Below are positions 56,291-63,889 of a stretch of DNA of 64,000 nt, piece after piece; within the stretch, counting starts at the first letter, position 1, and the number at the start of each line of letters is the position of its first letter. Under the pieces are notes generated by a model, which was not told the DNA's origin, made no database searches, and saw only the letters and a program-made list of their open reading frames with translations. The position numbers and the translations under genes were made by a program. This stretch comes from Winogradskyella undariae (lineage in GTDB: Bacteria > Bacteroidota > Bacteroidia > Flavobacteriales > Flavobacteriaceae): positions 121,515 to 185,514 of the forward strand of contig NZ_JABTEL010000009.1 in assembly GCF_013285155.1 (NCBI RefSeq). Direction: 5' to 3'.

Positions 56291-57547
56291 ATGGCACGAG
56301 CAAAATTAATTTTGGATACCAGAGCTAAGTCAAAAACTGTGAAGGATGGGTTGTTTCCAATCGTAGTTAGAGTTTTTCATAAAAGTCCTAGAATGATTCG
56401 TCTTCCTTATAAGACTTCTAAAGCTGGATGGGATGCAAATAACATGACTATTAAAAAATCAGTTTCTGTAAATAAGGATTTGGATTGCAGTGAGATTAAT
56501 AAAACGTTATATGAAAAACTTCATTCAGCAAAGTCTTTGATCAATGAACTTGGTGATACTCTTAATCAGATAACAGTTGATACGCTAGTTGAGAATATTA
56601 AAAAAATATGGGATGATAAATTAGATTCAAAAGTTAAGAAAGATCTTTCTAATGAAATTACTATTGAGGAATGGGGGAACGTTTTAATAAATCGAAAACT
56701 GAAATCTAACAAGCCAGCAACTGCTAATTGGTACAAAAATGCAATAACAGCTTTTGAAAAATTTAATAATAATTCTCCTGTAAAGTTTCATCAGGTTACA
56801 GTAACTTTTTTAACTGATTTTGAAATAGAACATTTGTCAAAAGGAAATTCTAAAAATTGTATAAGTTCATACACTAGAGCAATTAGAGCTATTTATAATA
56901 GTGCAATTAAAGAAGATGTATTTATACCGTTTAAACATCCTTTTTCCAGTTATAAAATTCCATCTACAACGAGAACAAAAAAAAAGGCTTTGTCTAAAGA
57001 AAAAATAATTGCTATTCGAAATTTGATATATGAAGAAAACAGTAGTCTTTGGCATACAAGAAATTATTTCTTAGCTATGTTTAACTGTAGAGGTATGAAT
57101 TTAATTGACCTTGCTAAATTGAAATTATGTGATATAAAAGGAAATAGAATATATTATGGTAGAAGTAAAACAAACGACCCTTTATCAATTAGAATCACAA
57201 CAGAATTTTCTGAAATACTTAAGAAATATACCCTTGATAAAAATCCAGATGACTTCATATTCCCAATTGGTTATGATGGTTCGGTTGAAGCATTTAAAAA
57301 ATATCGTTCAGATAGAAGATTAGTCAATAAATTATTGAAAATAATTGCGAAGGATGCAAATATTGAAGAAAAAATCACCTCTTATTATATTAGACATTCT
57401 TGGGCAACAATCGCAAAAGATATGGGCATTTCTACAGAAATTATAAGCGAAGGGCTGGGACATCAATCTATAAGGACAACCGAAATTTACTTGAAAAGTT
57501 TCGACAACACAGTGCTAGATAAAGCTAATGATCTTATAGTTGGATGA
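56291..57547 (+). CDS. Island tyrosine recombinase (integrase)
   Basis: A 418-residue Bacteroidota-type phage integrase. An N-terminal arm-binding domain (ARAKLILDTRAKSKTVKDGLFPI), a SAM-like core-binding domain (about 110-215) and a catalytic domain with Arg in FNCRGMNLIDLAKL, YYIRHSWATIA, GHQSIRTTEIY. The first catalytic motif is of the RGMN type common to Bacteroides transposon integrases. It probably inserted the island at tRNA-Arg. It lacks the length and extra helix expected of integron IntI, so it is not an obvious source of the cassette recombination to its right. Confidence 0.88.
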   Translation: MARAKLILDTRAKSKTVKDGLFPIVVRVFHKSPRMIRLPYKTSKAGWDANNMTIKKSVSVNKDLDCSEINKTLYEKLHSAKSLINELGDTLNQITVDTLVENIKKIWDDKLDSKVKKDLSNEITIEEWGNVLINRKLKSNKPATANWYKNAITAFEKFNNNSPVKFHQVTVTFLTDFEIEHLSKGNSKNCISSYTRAIRAIYNSAIKEDVFIPFKHPFSSYKIPSTTRTKKKALSKEKIIAIRNLIYEENSSLWHTRNYFLAMFNCRGMNLIDLAKLKLCDIKGNRIYYGRSKTNDPLSIRITTEFSEILKKYTLDKNPDDFIFPIGYDGSVEAFKKYRSDRRLVNKLLKIIAKDANIEEKITSYYIRHSWATIAKDMGISTEIISEGLGHQSIRTTEIYLKSFDNTVLDKANDLIVG

Positions 57548-57668
57548 TTAAATTGGAAAAAATGTGAAGAGTTTAATAAATAAATATTCGTAAAGATGAT
57601 AAAAATATTTTGATATATTTTTCAGGTTTAAAATTATGTAGCCTTTATTCAGGACGGGTCAAAATGTT

Positions 57669-57803
57669 GTACAACGGTTTTGTGTATGGTTAGTTGCGTG
57701 GTTAAGCAACTAATTTAGTAAACTTTTACGAACCCGTGAATATTCCGCAGGAATATTCGCAAGTAGGGAAGAACCTAGCAATTAATTATACACGGTGTTG
57801 TGC
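57669..57803. repeat. attC-like recombination repeat 1
   Basis: A 135-bp imperfect palindrome. Outer boxes are GTACAAC (57669-57675) and GTTGTGC (57797-57803). Inside, GTGTATGGTTAGTTGC and GCAATTAATTATACAC form a 16-bp stem whose only departures are three G.T pairs on the plus strand. Inner hairpins: TTGC/GCAA, and GAATATTCC with GGAATATTC around GCA. Subtype A, nearly identical to repeats 4 and 5. It is the repeat nearest the integrase. Confidence 0.85.
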
Positions 57804-57810
57804 ACAGTCT

Positions 57811-58401
57811 TTATTCTTCAGGGATTGTTGGTTCAACGTTTCTGTAATATTCAAAATTTTCCCATTCGAAATCCCAAGCAAAAATATCTTCTTGATATGT
57901 TTGTACGCTATCAATGTGGAAGCAACTTCCGTCTTCGCTATATTCAAAAGAATATATTTCAATTCCATTTTCGAAATATCGTTTTTCCGTCCACAAAAGA
58001 GTTAATCGAGAGTCTTTTAAATTGTATTTTTTTAAGCAAATATTGTTTCCACCTTTATCGTTCACGCTTACAAATTTGGAAGAGACTTTTTTATTTTTAA
58101 AGCATAAAGATTCTTCAATACTATATGAGTTTTTAAGATATAACCAGTTTATTGAAGCATCTTTATTCTTTTCTAATATTTGTTGTACTTCTTTTTCTGA
58201 ATAGGCATAAGTTGAAGTAATAGGTTCTTTTCCGTCTTCATATTGTATTTTAAACATAATTCTCCCATTCTTAAAATGAGTTTCAAAAAGATATTCAGGA
58301 AGATCTTTTAGAGTCTCTTTTTTAATTGTGATTTCATCTCCGTTGTTATCAATATATTTGCTTATTTCGTTCAATTTTCCTGTCTCTGTTAGATTGTGCA
58401 C
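57811..58401 (-). CDS. Cassette 1: unknown soluble protein
   Basis: A 196-residue protein with no signal peptide or membrane helix. Aromatic and acidic residues are frequent, with strand-like repeats ending in NGRIMFKIQYEDG and NGIEIYSFEYSEDG, and an acidic tail. I do not recognise a family. The only early starts are GTG 58401, which lies inside the recombination box, and TTG 58374. Its stop is 8 bases from the box of repeat 1, so the gene fills its cassette. The cassette ends GTTGTGCACA and TGTGCACAAC are exact complements. Confidence 0.6.
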   Translation of the reverse strand: MHNLTETGKLNEISKYIDNNGDEITIKKETLKDLPEYLFETHFKNGRIMFKIQYEDGKEPITSTYAYSEKEVQQILEKNKDASINWLYLKNSYSIEESLCFKNKKVSSKFVSVNDKGGNNICLKKYNLKDSRLTLLWTEKRYFENGIEIYSFEYSEDGSCFHIDSVQTYQEDIFAWDFEWENFEYYRNVEPTIPEE

Positions 58402-58530
58402 AACGTTGATGTATATGGAAAGTTGCGTGTTTGAGTGCGAGGATTTTCCGAAGGAAAATCAGATGCAAGCAAACAAAGCAACTGACATTGGTAAAGTACT
58501 AATTTAGCAATTTTTTATATACGGTTTGCC
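58398..58530. repeat. attC-like recombination repeat 2
   Basis: A 133-bp repeat from GCACAAC (58398-58404) to GTTTGCC (58524-58530). Stem GTATATGGAAAGTTGC with GCAATTTTTTATATAC, with only G.T exceptions on the plus strand. The centre has GATTTTCC with GGAAAATC around GAA. Subtype B, like repeat 3. The right boundary reads CGGTTTGCC where other repeats have CGGTGTT, so two bases may be lost. Confidence 0.75.
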
Positions 58531-58661
58531 ATTTCGTTTTTTTTTCTTACAGTTTGGGATTAGTCGACAAATCTTTTTTTTCGTTTTGCTATTCAGTCCG
58601 TCGCAACAGTTGCGCATTGTTTTGGTCAGTCAGATGTATGCTGAGTTCTTATTCCGTAAAC

Positions 58662-59075
58662 TTATTCAATTTCAATTCTTACTTTTTCTTTATTGATCAA
58701 ATCTTTAATTTTGTAAAATAGTATTGAATTAAACAAAATAAAGATGATAGCAGTCCAAAATCCATAATTCATAGATAGTCAAGTCGATGCTCCAAAACTA
58801 TGAGCAATTAAAACGAATAGTAAAAAAATACGAGCATATTTTTTGGGTAAATAATAACCTAAAACCCCAATTAGTATTAACCAAATTCCACAAATAATAA
58901 AAATCCCAGAAACGTGATTTTTCATCATAAAATTTCCGATTGGATTTGCTTCATTCGCCATATTCAAATTTCCATTCCAATATTCCTCTGATTGCCCCTT
59001 AATTGTAATTATCGTGTCAAATAAACTTGTCCAAAGCGCAGGAATTAAAGCAAGTATTTTTCCTTTATTATTCAT
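58662..59075 (-). pseudogene. Cassette 2: membrane protein with in-frame TGA
   Basis: The frame from ATG 59075 encodes 98 residues to a TGA (58779-58781), then continues without shift for 38 more codons to TAA at 58662-58664. Before the TGA there are helices at about 5-22, 52-70 and 78-92; after it the frame encodes LSMNYGFWTAIIFILF, a further membrane helix, and a charged tail. The join GAST-x-LSMNYGF would suit Trp (TGG to TGA). Either a nonsense mutation, a sequence error or read-through. No family recognised. The IS inserted 36 bases upstream of its start. Confidence 0.65.
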
Positions 59076-59206
59076 TTAGTTTTTTCTCTATGAGTGCGTT
59101 TGTATTATACTGATATAGGTTGACTCTTTTTAGTTAATATTTAGACGTTCAAAAGATTTTTTTTAGCCGTTTAGAAGGCAAAAAATAATTTGAACTAGGT
59201 CTGTTT

Positions 59207-60098
59207 TTAAATCGTAAGTTCAGGTAAATTTACATTATTTTTCCGATAGGATTTGTATTTGATGTTTGGATTCAGATGGACTTCAGCAGGTTTTCTGAGA
59301 TCTAGGCTAAAATGGGTTCTCAAATTGTTATAAATATATACTGCTTGTTGTATCATTTTTTGTGCTAATTCAGTGTTCTTAATAGTTTGTTTTAATCCAT
59401 ATTCATATTTAAGAGTTCTGTTAATGCGTTCTGCAATAGCATTTTCATAAGGGTCGTATTGCTCAGTCATACTCATTGTAATGTTATTGTTTTCGGCGAA
59501 TTCTGTGTATTTGGGGTTGCAGTATTGGAAACCTCTATCCGAATGATGGATAAGCTTTTTATCAGGGTATTTCCTATTTTTAATAGCCATAGCGAGTGCA
59601 TCCGTACAAAGCGATGTTCTCATATGGTTATCGAGTTTATATCCCATAATCTGCTTAGAATAAGCATCTGTAACAATGGCTAAATAATTATGACCGTATT
59701 GTGTTTTAATATAAGTGATATCGCTGACCCAAAGTTGTTCAGGACGAGTAGGGACATGGTCTTTTACCAGGTTTTTATATTTTTTGTACATATGGTTTGA
59801 GTTTGTCGTTGTGATGTAATTTTTAGTTTTGGGAATCAAAAGATTATTTAGTCTGAGGAAGCGATAGAACTTGTCTCTACCAATCTAATATTAGCCTCAG
59901 TAAAATTAGCTTTAAGTTCCGCATGTAGTTTAATTCCACCAGTTTTAGAGCCTACTTTATTACGGTAGTCCTTGACCATTTTGATCATTTTTTGATGATC
60001 TATTTCTTTTTTCTGTTGCGTTCTTAGTCTTTTGTAGAAGGCTTGTTTAGAAATCCCAAAACATCCATAGAGCCATTTTCTTTTATACGCTGTTTTTT
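59207..60098 (-). pseudogene. IS3-family transposase orfB, frameshifted
   Basis: The catalytic integrase domain is complete in its DDE residues: Asp in WVSDITYI, Asp in HHSDRGFQY and Glu in NAIAERINRTL. Upstream, the frame entered by -1 slippage encodes LYGCFGISKQAFYKRLRT and GGIKLHAELKANF, then ends early at a TAA. The two parts join as GRDKFYRFLRLNN if one base is restored near 59,880-59,886, so a one-base deletion has broken orfB. Confidence 0.85.
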
Positions 60099-60458
60099 CT
60101 TTTGCTCTATCTCTTTTGCTAATGTTTTGGGTAATGACTTTTTTGACATATCGACACCTGTAATAAGTTCCATATCAGCGATAATGTCCTGTTGGAAGTC
60201 TTTTTGGAACTCAAGTTCTTCAATCTTCTCCTTTAGCTTTTTAATCTCATCGTTTTTACTCATACCCATGTTTTGTTGTACTAATGTACTGTATTTTCTT
60301 AACCAATAGGAAATAGTTGTTCTAGGAATATCATATTTTTTAGAAGCTTGGTTGTTTGAAATCTGACCATTTAAGATTTGGTCAACGACTAAAAGTTTGG
60401 TTTCTAAAGTTGCTTTTTGATAGCTTTTTTTTAGCCAGTGTTCATTTTTTGTTTTCAT
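60024..60458 (-). CDS. IS3-family transposase orfA
   Basis: A 144-residue protein with a helix-turn-helix (NNQASKKYDIPRTTISYWLRK, about residues 36-55) and a C-terminal coiled coil (MSKNDEIKKLKEKIEELEFQ). A run of six A's (60,093-60,098, minus strand) followed by C is a likely -1 slippage site leading into the orfB frame. Confidence 0.88.
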   Translation of the reverse strand: MKTKNEHWLKKSYQKATLETKLLVVDQILNGQISNNQASKKYDIPRTTISYWLRKYSTLVQQNMGMSKNDEIKKLKEKIEELEFQKDFQQDIIADMELITGVDMSKKSLPKTLAKEIEQKKKQRIKENGSMDVLGFLNKPSTKD

Positions 60459-60525
60459 AAGTGACAGTAATTAATTGCTTAATTTTTAGTCAACCTATTT
60501 CAGGAAAGTACACGGTTCAAATTAA

Positions 60526-60658
60526 TGCCAACGGTTTTGTATAAGAATAGTGCGGTTTTGTGTGCGAGGATTTTCCGAAGGAAAATCAGAAGCTAGCAAA
60601 ACTGCACTAACCTTTGATTAAGCACTAAACTAAGCATTATTTTTATACGGTGTTAGCA
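60526..60658. repeat. attC-like recombination repeat 3
   Basis: A 133-bp repeat from TGCCAAC (60526-60532) to GTTAGCA (60652-60658). Stem GTATAAGAATAGTGC with GCATTATTTTTATAC, exceptions G.T on the plus strand only. Centre GATTTTCC/GGAAAATC as in repeat 2 (subtype B). The bases before it, TCAAATTAATGCCAAC, closely match those at the right end of cassette 3. Confidence 0.82.
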
Positions 60659-61290
60659 TTAGTTTTTTCTTCTTTAGTGATATAATTTTTAATTTCCGTT
60701 TCCCATTCCGAATATTCAATTTTTTGTAATCCTTTGCTTGAAATCAGTTTTGTGTTTTTGTCTAATTTTTTTAAAACAGATTTGAGATTGGGATTTCCAT
60801 TCATATATGGCCAATCAGTAAAAAGTCTGCCATATTCTCAATAATTATAATCGTCTTTGATTGATTCTTGCCATTTGTTAAGGAAATAACTGTTCAAATG
60901 TTTGCCATTTATTCTAGGGTCAAAAAGAATCATAGTAATCAAACTTTCTATTCCGTTTTTGTTTCTCCAATTGTAGCTAATAATCACAGTATAACCATTA
61001 ATTTTTCCAATCAAATAATCCTTTTCGGTTTTGAATCCAACTTTGAGGAAATCAGTAAACTTTGCAGTTTTTAATTTTTTAGACCTTTGTTTTGGTCCAA
61101 AGTATTTATCATAAATAAAGAGTAAAGTTCCAAGAAAAATAGATAAACCTATAATTAACATTAATAGATTAGTAAATCCGTCAATTCCCATATTAAATTT
61201 CCCCGTAATTATAGTCGAGAATAAAGTTGAGAAAACTATAATTGAAAAATAACTTAGAGCTTTTTTGTAGTAGTTGAGGATTTTCATCAA
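60643..61290 (-). pseudogene. Cassette 3: membrane-anchored protein with in-frame TGA
   Basis: The frame from ATG 61290 encodes 150 residues to a TGA (60838-60840) and then runs on unshifted for 64 codons to TAA at 60643-60645, inside repeat 3. Two membrane helices lie at about 12-32 and 38-61, then a soluble domain. The second part begins EYGRLFTDWPYMNGNP and contains IEYSEWETEIKNYI, protein-like in composition. The junction DDYNY-x-EYGRLF would fit Trp. No family recognised. Same alternatives as for cassette 2. Confidence 0.65.
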
Positions 61291-61295
61291 ATTAA

Positions 61296-61429
61296 TGCTA
61301 ACGGTTTTGTGTATGGTTAGTTGCGTGGTTAAGCAACTAAGTTATTAAACTTTTACGAACCCGTGAAAATTCCGCAGGAATTTTCGCAAGTAAGCTCAAT
61401 ACAGCAATTAATTATACACAGTGTTAGGC
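61296..61429. repeat. attC-like recombination repeat 4
   Basis: A 134-bp repeat from TGCTAAC (61296-61302) to GTTAGGC (61423-61429), subtype A. It has the same 16-bp stem as repeat 1 and a central GAAAATTCC/GGAATTTTC hairpin. Compared with repeats 1 and 5, the central stem carries compensating changes: both arms changed so that pairing is kept. Confidence 0.87.
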
Positions 61430-61436
61430 AACGTTT

Positions 61437-61940
61437 TTATTTTAATAATTTTAAATTTTCTATATGATTATAATGGGTATTAATTTTATTTATAATTATA
61501 TATTCTGATATAAAATCTATTATTTCATTTTGTAGTTTTATATTATTTTCAATGAAATCTTTATAACTTGTCTTATTAAGTTTTCCTTCTGAATTAGTCT
61601 CAAGGATAATATCCTTTATTTTTATTTCGACCGAGTTAGTAGTTGGGTCTTGAATTAATTCATCAACATAATGAGAGTCTCTATTGGTATGAGCGAAAAC
61701 ATTTCTGTTATTTGATAATTTTCTTATTTTTTTTATCTGTTCTTTATTAAAGATATCTAGATTGATAAGAATTTTAATTTTAGCGCCAAAACTTATTACA
61801 CTAGTGTTTAATATGTATTCGAGGAAGAATGATTTGTCTTTCGGGTCAATATGATGGGTAATAATTAAATTTAGGAATAATTCTATCTCGTTAAATATGT
61901 GAATGGATTTACCCGTATTTAAGTATGTTTCTTTTTTCAT
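61437..61940 (-). CDS. Cassette 4: helical protein with HEPN-type RNxxxH motif
   Basis: A 167-residue, mostly helical protein. The segment KLSNNRNVFAHTNRD holds R79-N80-x3-H84, the Rx4-6H motif of HEPN domains, which in many families is an RNase active site used in toxins and antiviral systems. The surrounding helices (IFNEIELFLNLII; FIENNIKLQNEIIDFISEYI) suit a HEPN four-helix bundle. No partner antitoxin gene shares the cassette. The family assignment rests on the motif and helical pattern. Cassette ends GTTAGGCAAC and GTTGCCTAAC are exact complements. Confidence 0.55.
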   Translation of the reverse strand: MKKETYLNTGKSIHIFNEIELFLNLIITHHIDPKDKSFFLEYILNTSVISFGAKIKILINLDIFNKEQIKKIRKLSNNRNVFAHTNRDSHYVDELIQDPTTNSVEIKIKDIILETNSEGKLNKTSYKDFIENNIKLQNEIIDFISEYIIINKINTHYNHIENLKLLK

Positions 61941-61959
61941 AGTAATGTTGAGAAATGTT

Positions 61960-62094
61960 GCCTAACGTGATTGTGTATGGTTAGTTGCGTGGTTAAGCAA
62001 CTAATTTAGTAAACTTTTACGAACCCGTGAATATTCCGCAGGAATATTCGCAAGTAGGCTAGAACCAAGCAATTAATTATACACGGTGTTGTAG
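61960..62094. repeat. attC-like recombination repeat 5
   Basis: A 135-bp repeat from GCCTAAC (61960-61966) to GTTGTAG (62088-62094), subtype A. The interior is almost identical to repeat 1, including the 16-bp stem and the GAATATTCC hairpin. Confidence 0.87.
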
Positions 62095-62102
62095 TGCGTT
62101 TT

Positions 62103-63878
62103 TTATTTAAGTTTATTTCCATTCAAATCATAAATGTCGTGTGGTTCATTTTCGTCGAAATAATCACAGCTAGTTTTTTGAGCATAAATTTTGTTTTCTT
62201 TTAATGTAATAACATGGTATTCTATTGGTACTATTAATGTGTTACTTATATCAATAACACCAAATTTACCACCCATTACATAGGTCTTTTCTCCGTTATT
62301 GTCTTTATCGAAATAGTTAATAACTTCACTATCTATGCTAATAATTAATAAATCAGATGAAATAAATTTAATCCAGCTGTATTTTTGCGGAATTATTATA
62401 ATGTTATTTATATCCACTAACCCTAGATAATTACCTTTCCAAGAACTAATAACATATAAATTAGATGTATAAGAGTTATTCTCATAGTCGAACCACCATT
62501 TGTGCGATTCTTCTGTGTTATTGTATGAAAATAATTCTGCTTCATCATCAATCCAATTATGATGATTAACTTTTAGTGCTGGTGCTTTGAATGTTCTGAA
62601 AAACTTTGAGTTACCGCACTTTTCGAGATAGTCATATTCTAAGGGTAATTTAAATTTTCCATTTGCATCAATAAGACCCCATTTTTTATAGATTTCATTT
62701 TTAGGTTTGTTATGCATGTTGTTGATTACTCTAGTATAAGGCGAAATTTCTTCTTCCTTATAATAATTATTATCATCAATGAAAATATTACAATCAAGAG
62801 TTTTAAATAAATCAACACGATTTAATTCAAAAAGGTAAATTTTATCGTCTTTTGAGGCTAATATTGTTTTCTCTTTTTCAAATACTATAAAATTCCCATA
62901 TTCTTTAGGTAAAATCTGATTATTTTTATTATCAATAATGCCAATTTGATTATATGAATTTCCATTGGTGTAATAAGATGATGAAAATACCTTATTGTAA
63001 TCCCTGTCAATTAGTTCTGTACTTATTTTAACAATATTATTTTCTTTGGGTGAGTTATAATTAATTCCTACTTCGGGCAATTGCTTCCTATCATAGCCTC
63101 CAAATGATTCTAAAATTAGATTACCTTTAATATCAAAATAATATTTTTTGCAATCCTTTTTATTAGTTTGCTCTATTAGGGCACAAAATACATTATGTCT
63201 GGTATAATAATGAATATGACTAAACAAAGGTTCTATTAAAAAAGAGTTACTCGATATAATTGCTCCGCATTTCATAAACTTCGCTTGAAAAACATCATAA
63301 GTTTGACCTGTAATCAACTTTTTTATTGGTTCATAATTATATCTTGTAGGTCTAATTTGAAAAGAATTGCTCGTTATTTTGCAAAAAGCTTTATTACCAT
63401 TATCATAACTTTTCATTCTTTGATTTGTGGTCAGTTCTACTTTTCTGATTTCAAAAGAATTATGCGAGCTCCTTTCTTTTAAAAATCTTTTTAGCTTAAT
63501 ATTTATAATGTTATTAAACAGCCACAGATTCGGTACAATTTGTTTTCGTTCTTTTTGTATTTCCCCGTGAGCATTGCTTAAAATTTCATACCAAACCTTA
63601 TGTTTATTCCTAGGCTCAAGCTTTAATTTATCAAATGTTTTGACCACTTCAATCCAATAGTTTAAAGTGTCATCTAAATCAGTTTCTGATTTAAGACTTT
63701 GTTCTAATTCATCAAATGAATATGGATAATATTCTTTCAAACCTTTGTGAACTAGTCTTAACTTAGTTTTCGAAAATTCATAAGTGTTTTTGCTTTCAAA
63801 TAAAACCTCTTCATCTGAGTTTTCAGGGATGATTTTACTCCTCTTTATTTTCGCAAGTATCTTTTTCAGTATTCTCAT
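62103..63878 (-). CDS. Cassette 5: WG-repeat protein
   Basis: A 591-residue protein from ATG 63878 (MRILKKILAKIKRS); an in-frame GTG at 63890 lies in the recombination box. The first 130 residues are charged and helical. From about 240 on, WG/KWG-type repeats occur: KKWGLIDANGKFKLPLEYDY, YLGLVDINNIIIIPQKY and KFGVIDISNTLIVPIEYH. Such repeats form beta-rich binding modules of unknown function. It is large for a cassette gene. The cassette ends GTTGTAGTGC and GCACTACAAC are exact complements. Confidence 0.75.
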   Translation of the reverse strand: MRILKKILAKIKRSKIIPENSDEEVLFESKNTYEFSKTKLRLVHKGLKEYYPYSFDELEQSLKSETDLDDTLNYWIEVVKTFDKLKLEPRNKHKVWYEILSNAHGEIQKERKQIVPNLWLFNNIINIKLKRFLKERSSHNSFEIRKVELTTNQRMKSYDNGNKAFCKITSNSFQIRPTRYNYEPIKKLITGQTYDVFQAKFMKCGAIISSNSFLIEPLFSHIHYYTRHNVFCALIEQTNKKDCKKYYFDIKGNLILESFGGYDRKQLPEVGINYNSPKENNIVKISTELIDRDYNKVFSSSYYTNGNSYNQIGIIDNKNNQILPKEYGNFIVFEKEKTILASKDDKIYLFELNRVDLFKTLDCNIFIDDNNYYKEEEISPYTRVINNMHNKPKNEIYKKWGLIDANGKFKLPLEYDYLEKCGNSKFFRTFKAPALKVNHHNWIDDEAELFSYNNTEESHKWWFDYENNSYTSNLYVISSWKGNYLGLVDINNIIIIPQKYSWIKFISSDLLIISIDSEVINYFDKDNNGEKTYVMGGKFGVIDISNTLIVPIEYHVITLKENKIYAQKTSCDYFDENEPHDIYDLNGNKLK

Positions 63879-63889
63879 CGTCAAATGCA

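Larger units (their letters stand above)
59111..60502 (-). mobile_element. IS3-family insertion sequence, inactivated
   Basis: A 1,392-bp element. Ends are TGATATAGGTTGACT on the left and AGTCAACCTATTTCA on the right, matching as inverted repeats in 14 of 15 positions with TG...CA termini. It holds orfA and a frameshifted orfB on the minus strand. No target duplication is seen (left flank ATAC, right flank GGAA). It splits cassette 2 upstream of its gene. Confidence 0.88.

Noticed and set aside
56291..57547. Integrase beside the array as an integron integrase IntI
   Set aside because: It has an N-terminal arm-binding domain, 418 residues and an RGMN-type catalytic motif, and it borders a split tRNA. 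That fits an island integrase; integron integrases are shorter and lack the arm domain.
57736..58204. Plus-strand frames over cassette 1 (57736-58005, 57795-58100, 57914-58204)
   Set aside because: They overlap each other and the minus-strand gene and partly run through the recombination repeat. Composition looks like antisense of the cassette gene.
59084..59110. A further degenerate attC start at the left flank of the IS (GTGCGTTTGTATTATAC)
   Set aside because: It lacks the AAC box and has no matching right half after the IS. It is more simply the 5' region of the cassette 2 gene.
58662..61290. Reassignment of TGA to Trp in the whole organism
   Set aside because: Ordinary genes such as aroQ (32816-32818) and the gene ending at 41645 stop at TGA with normal lengths, so the host reads TGA as stop.
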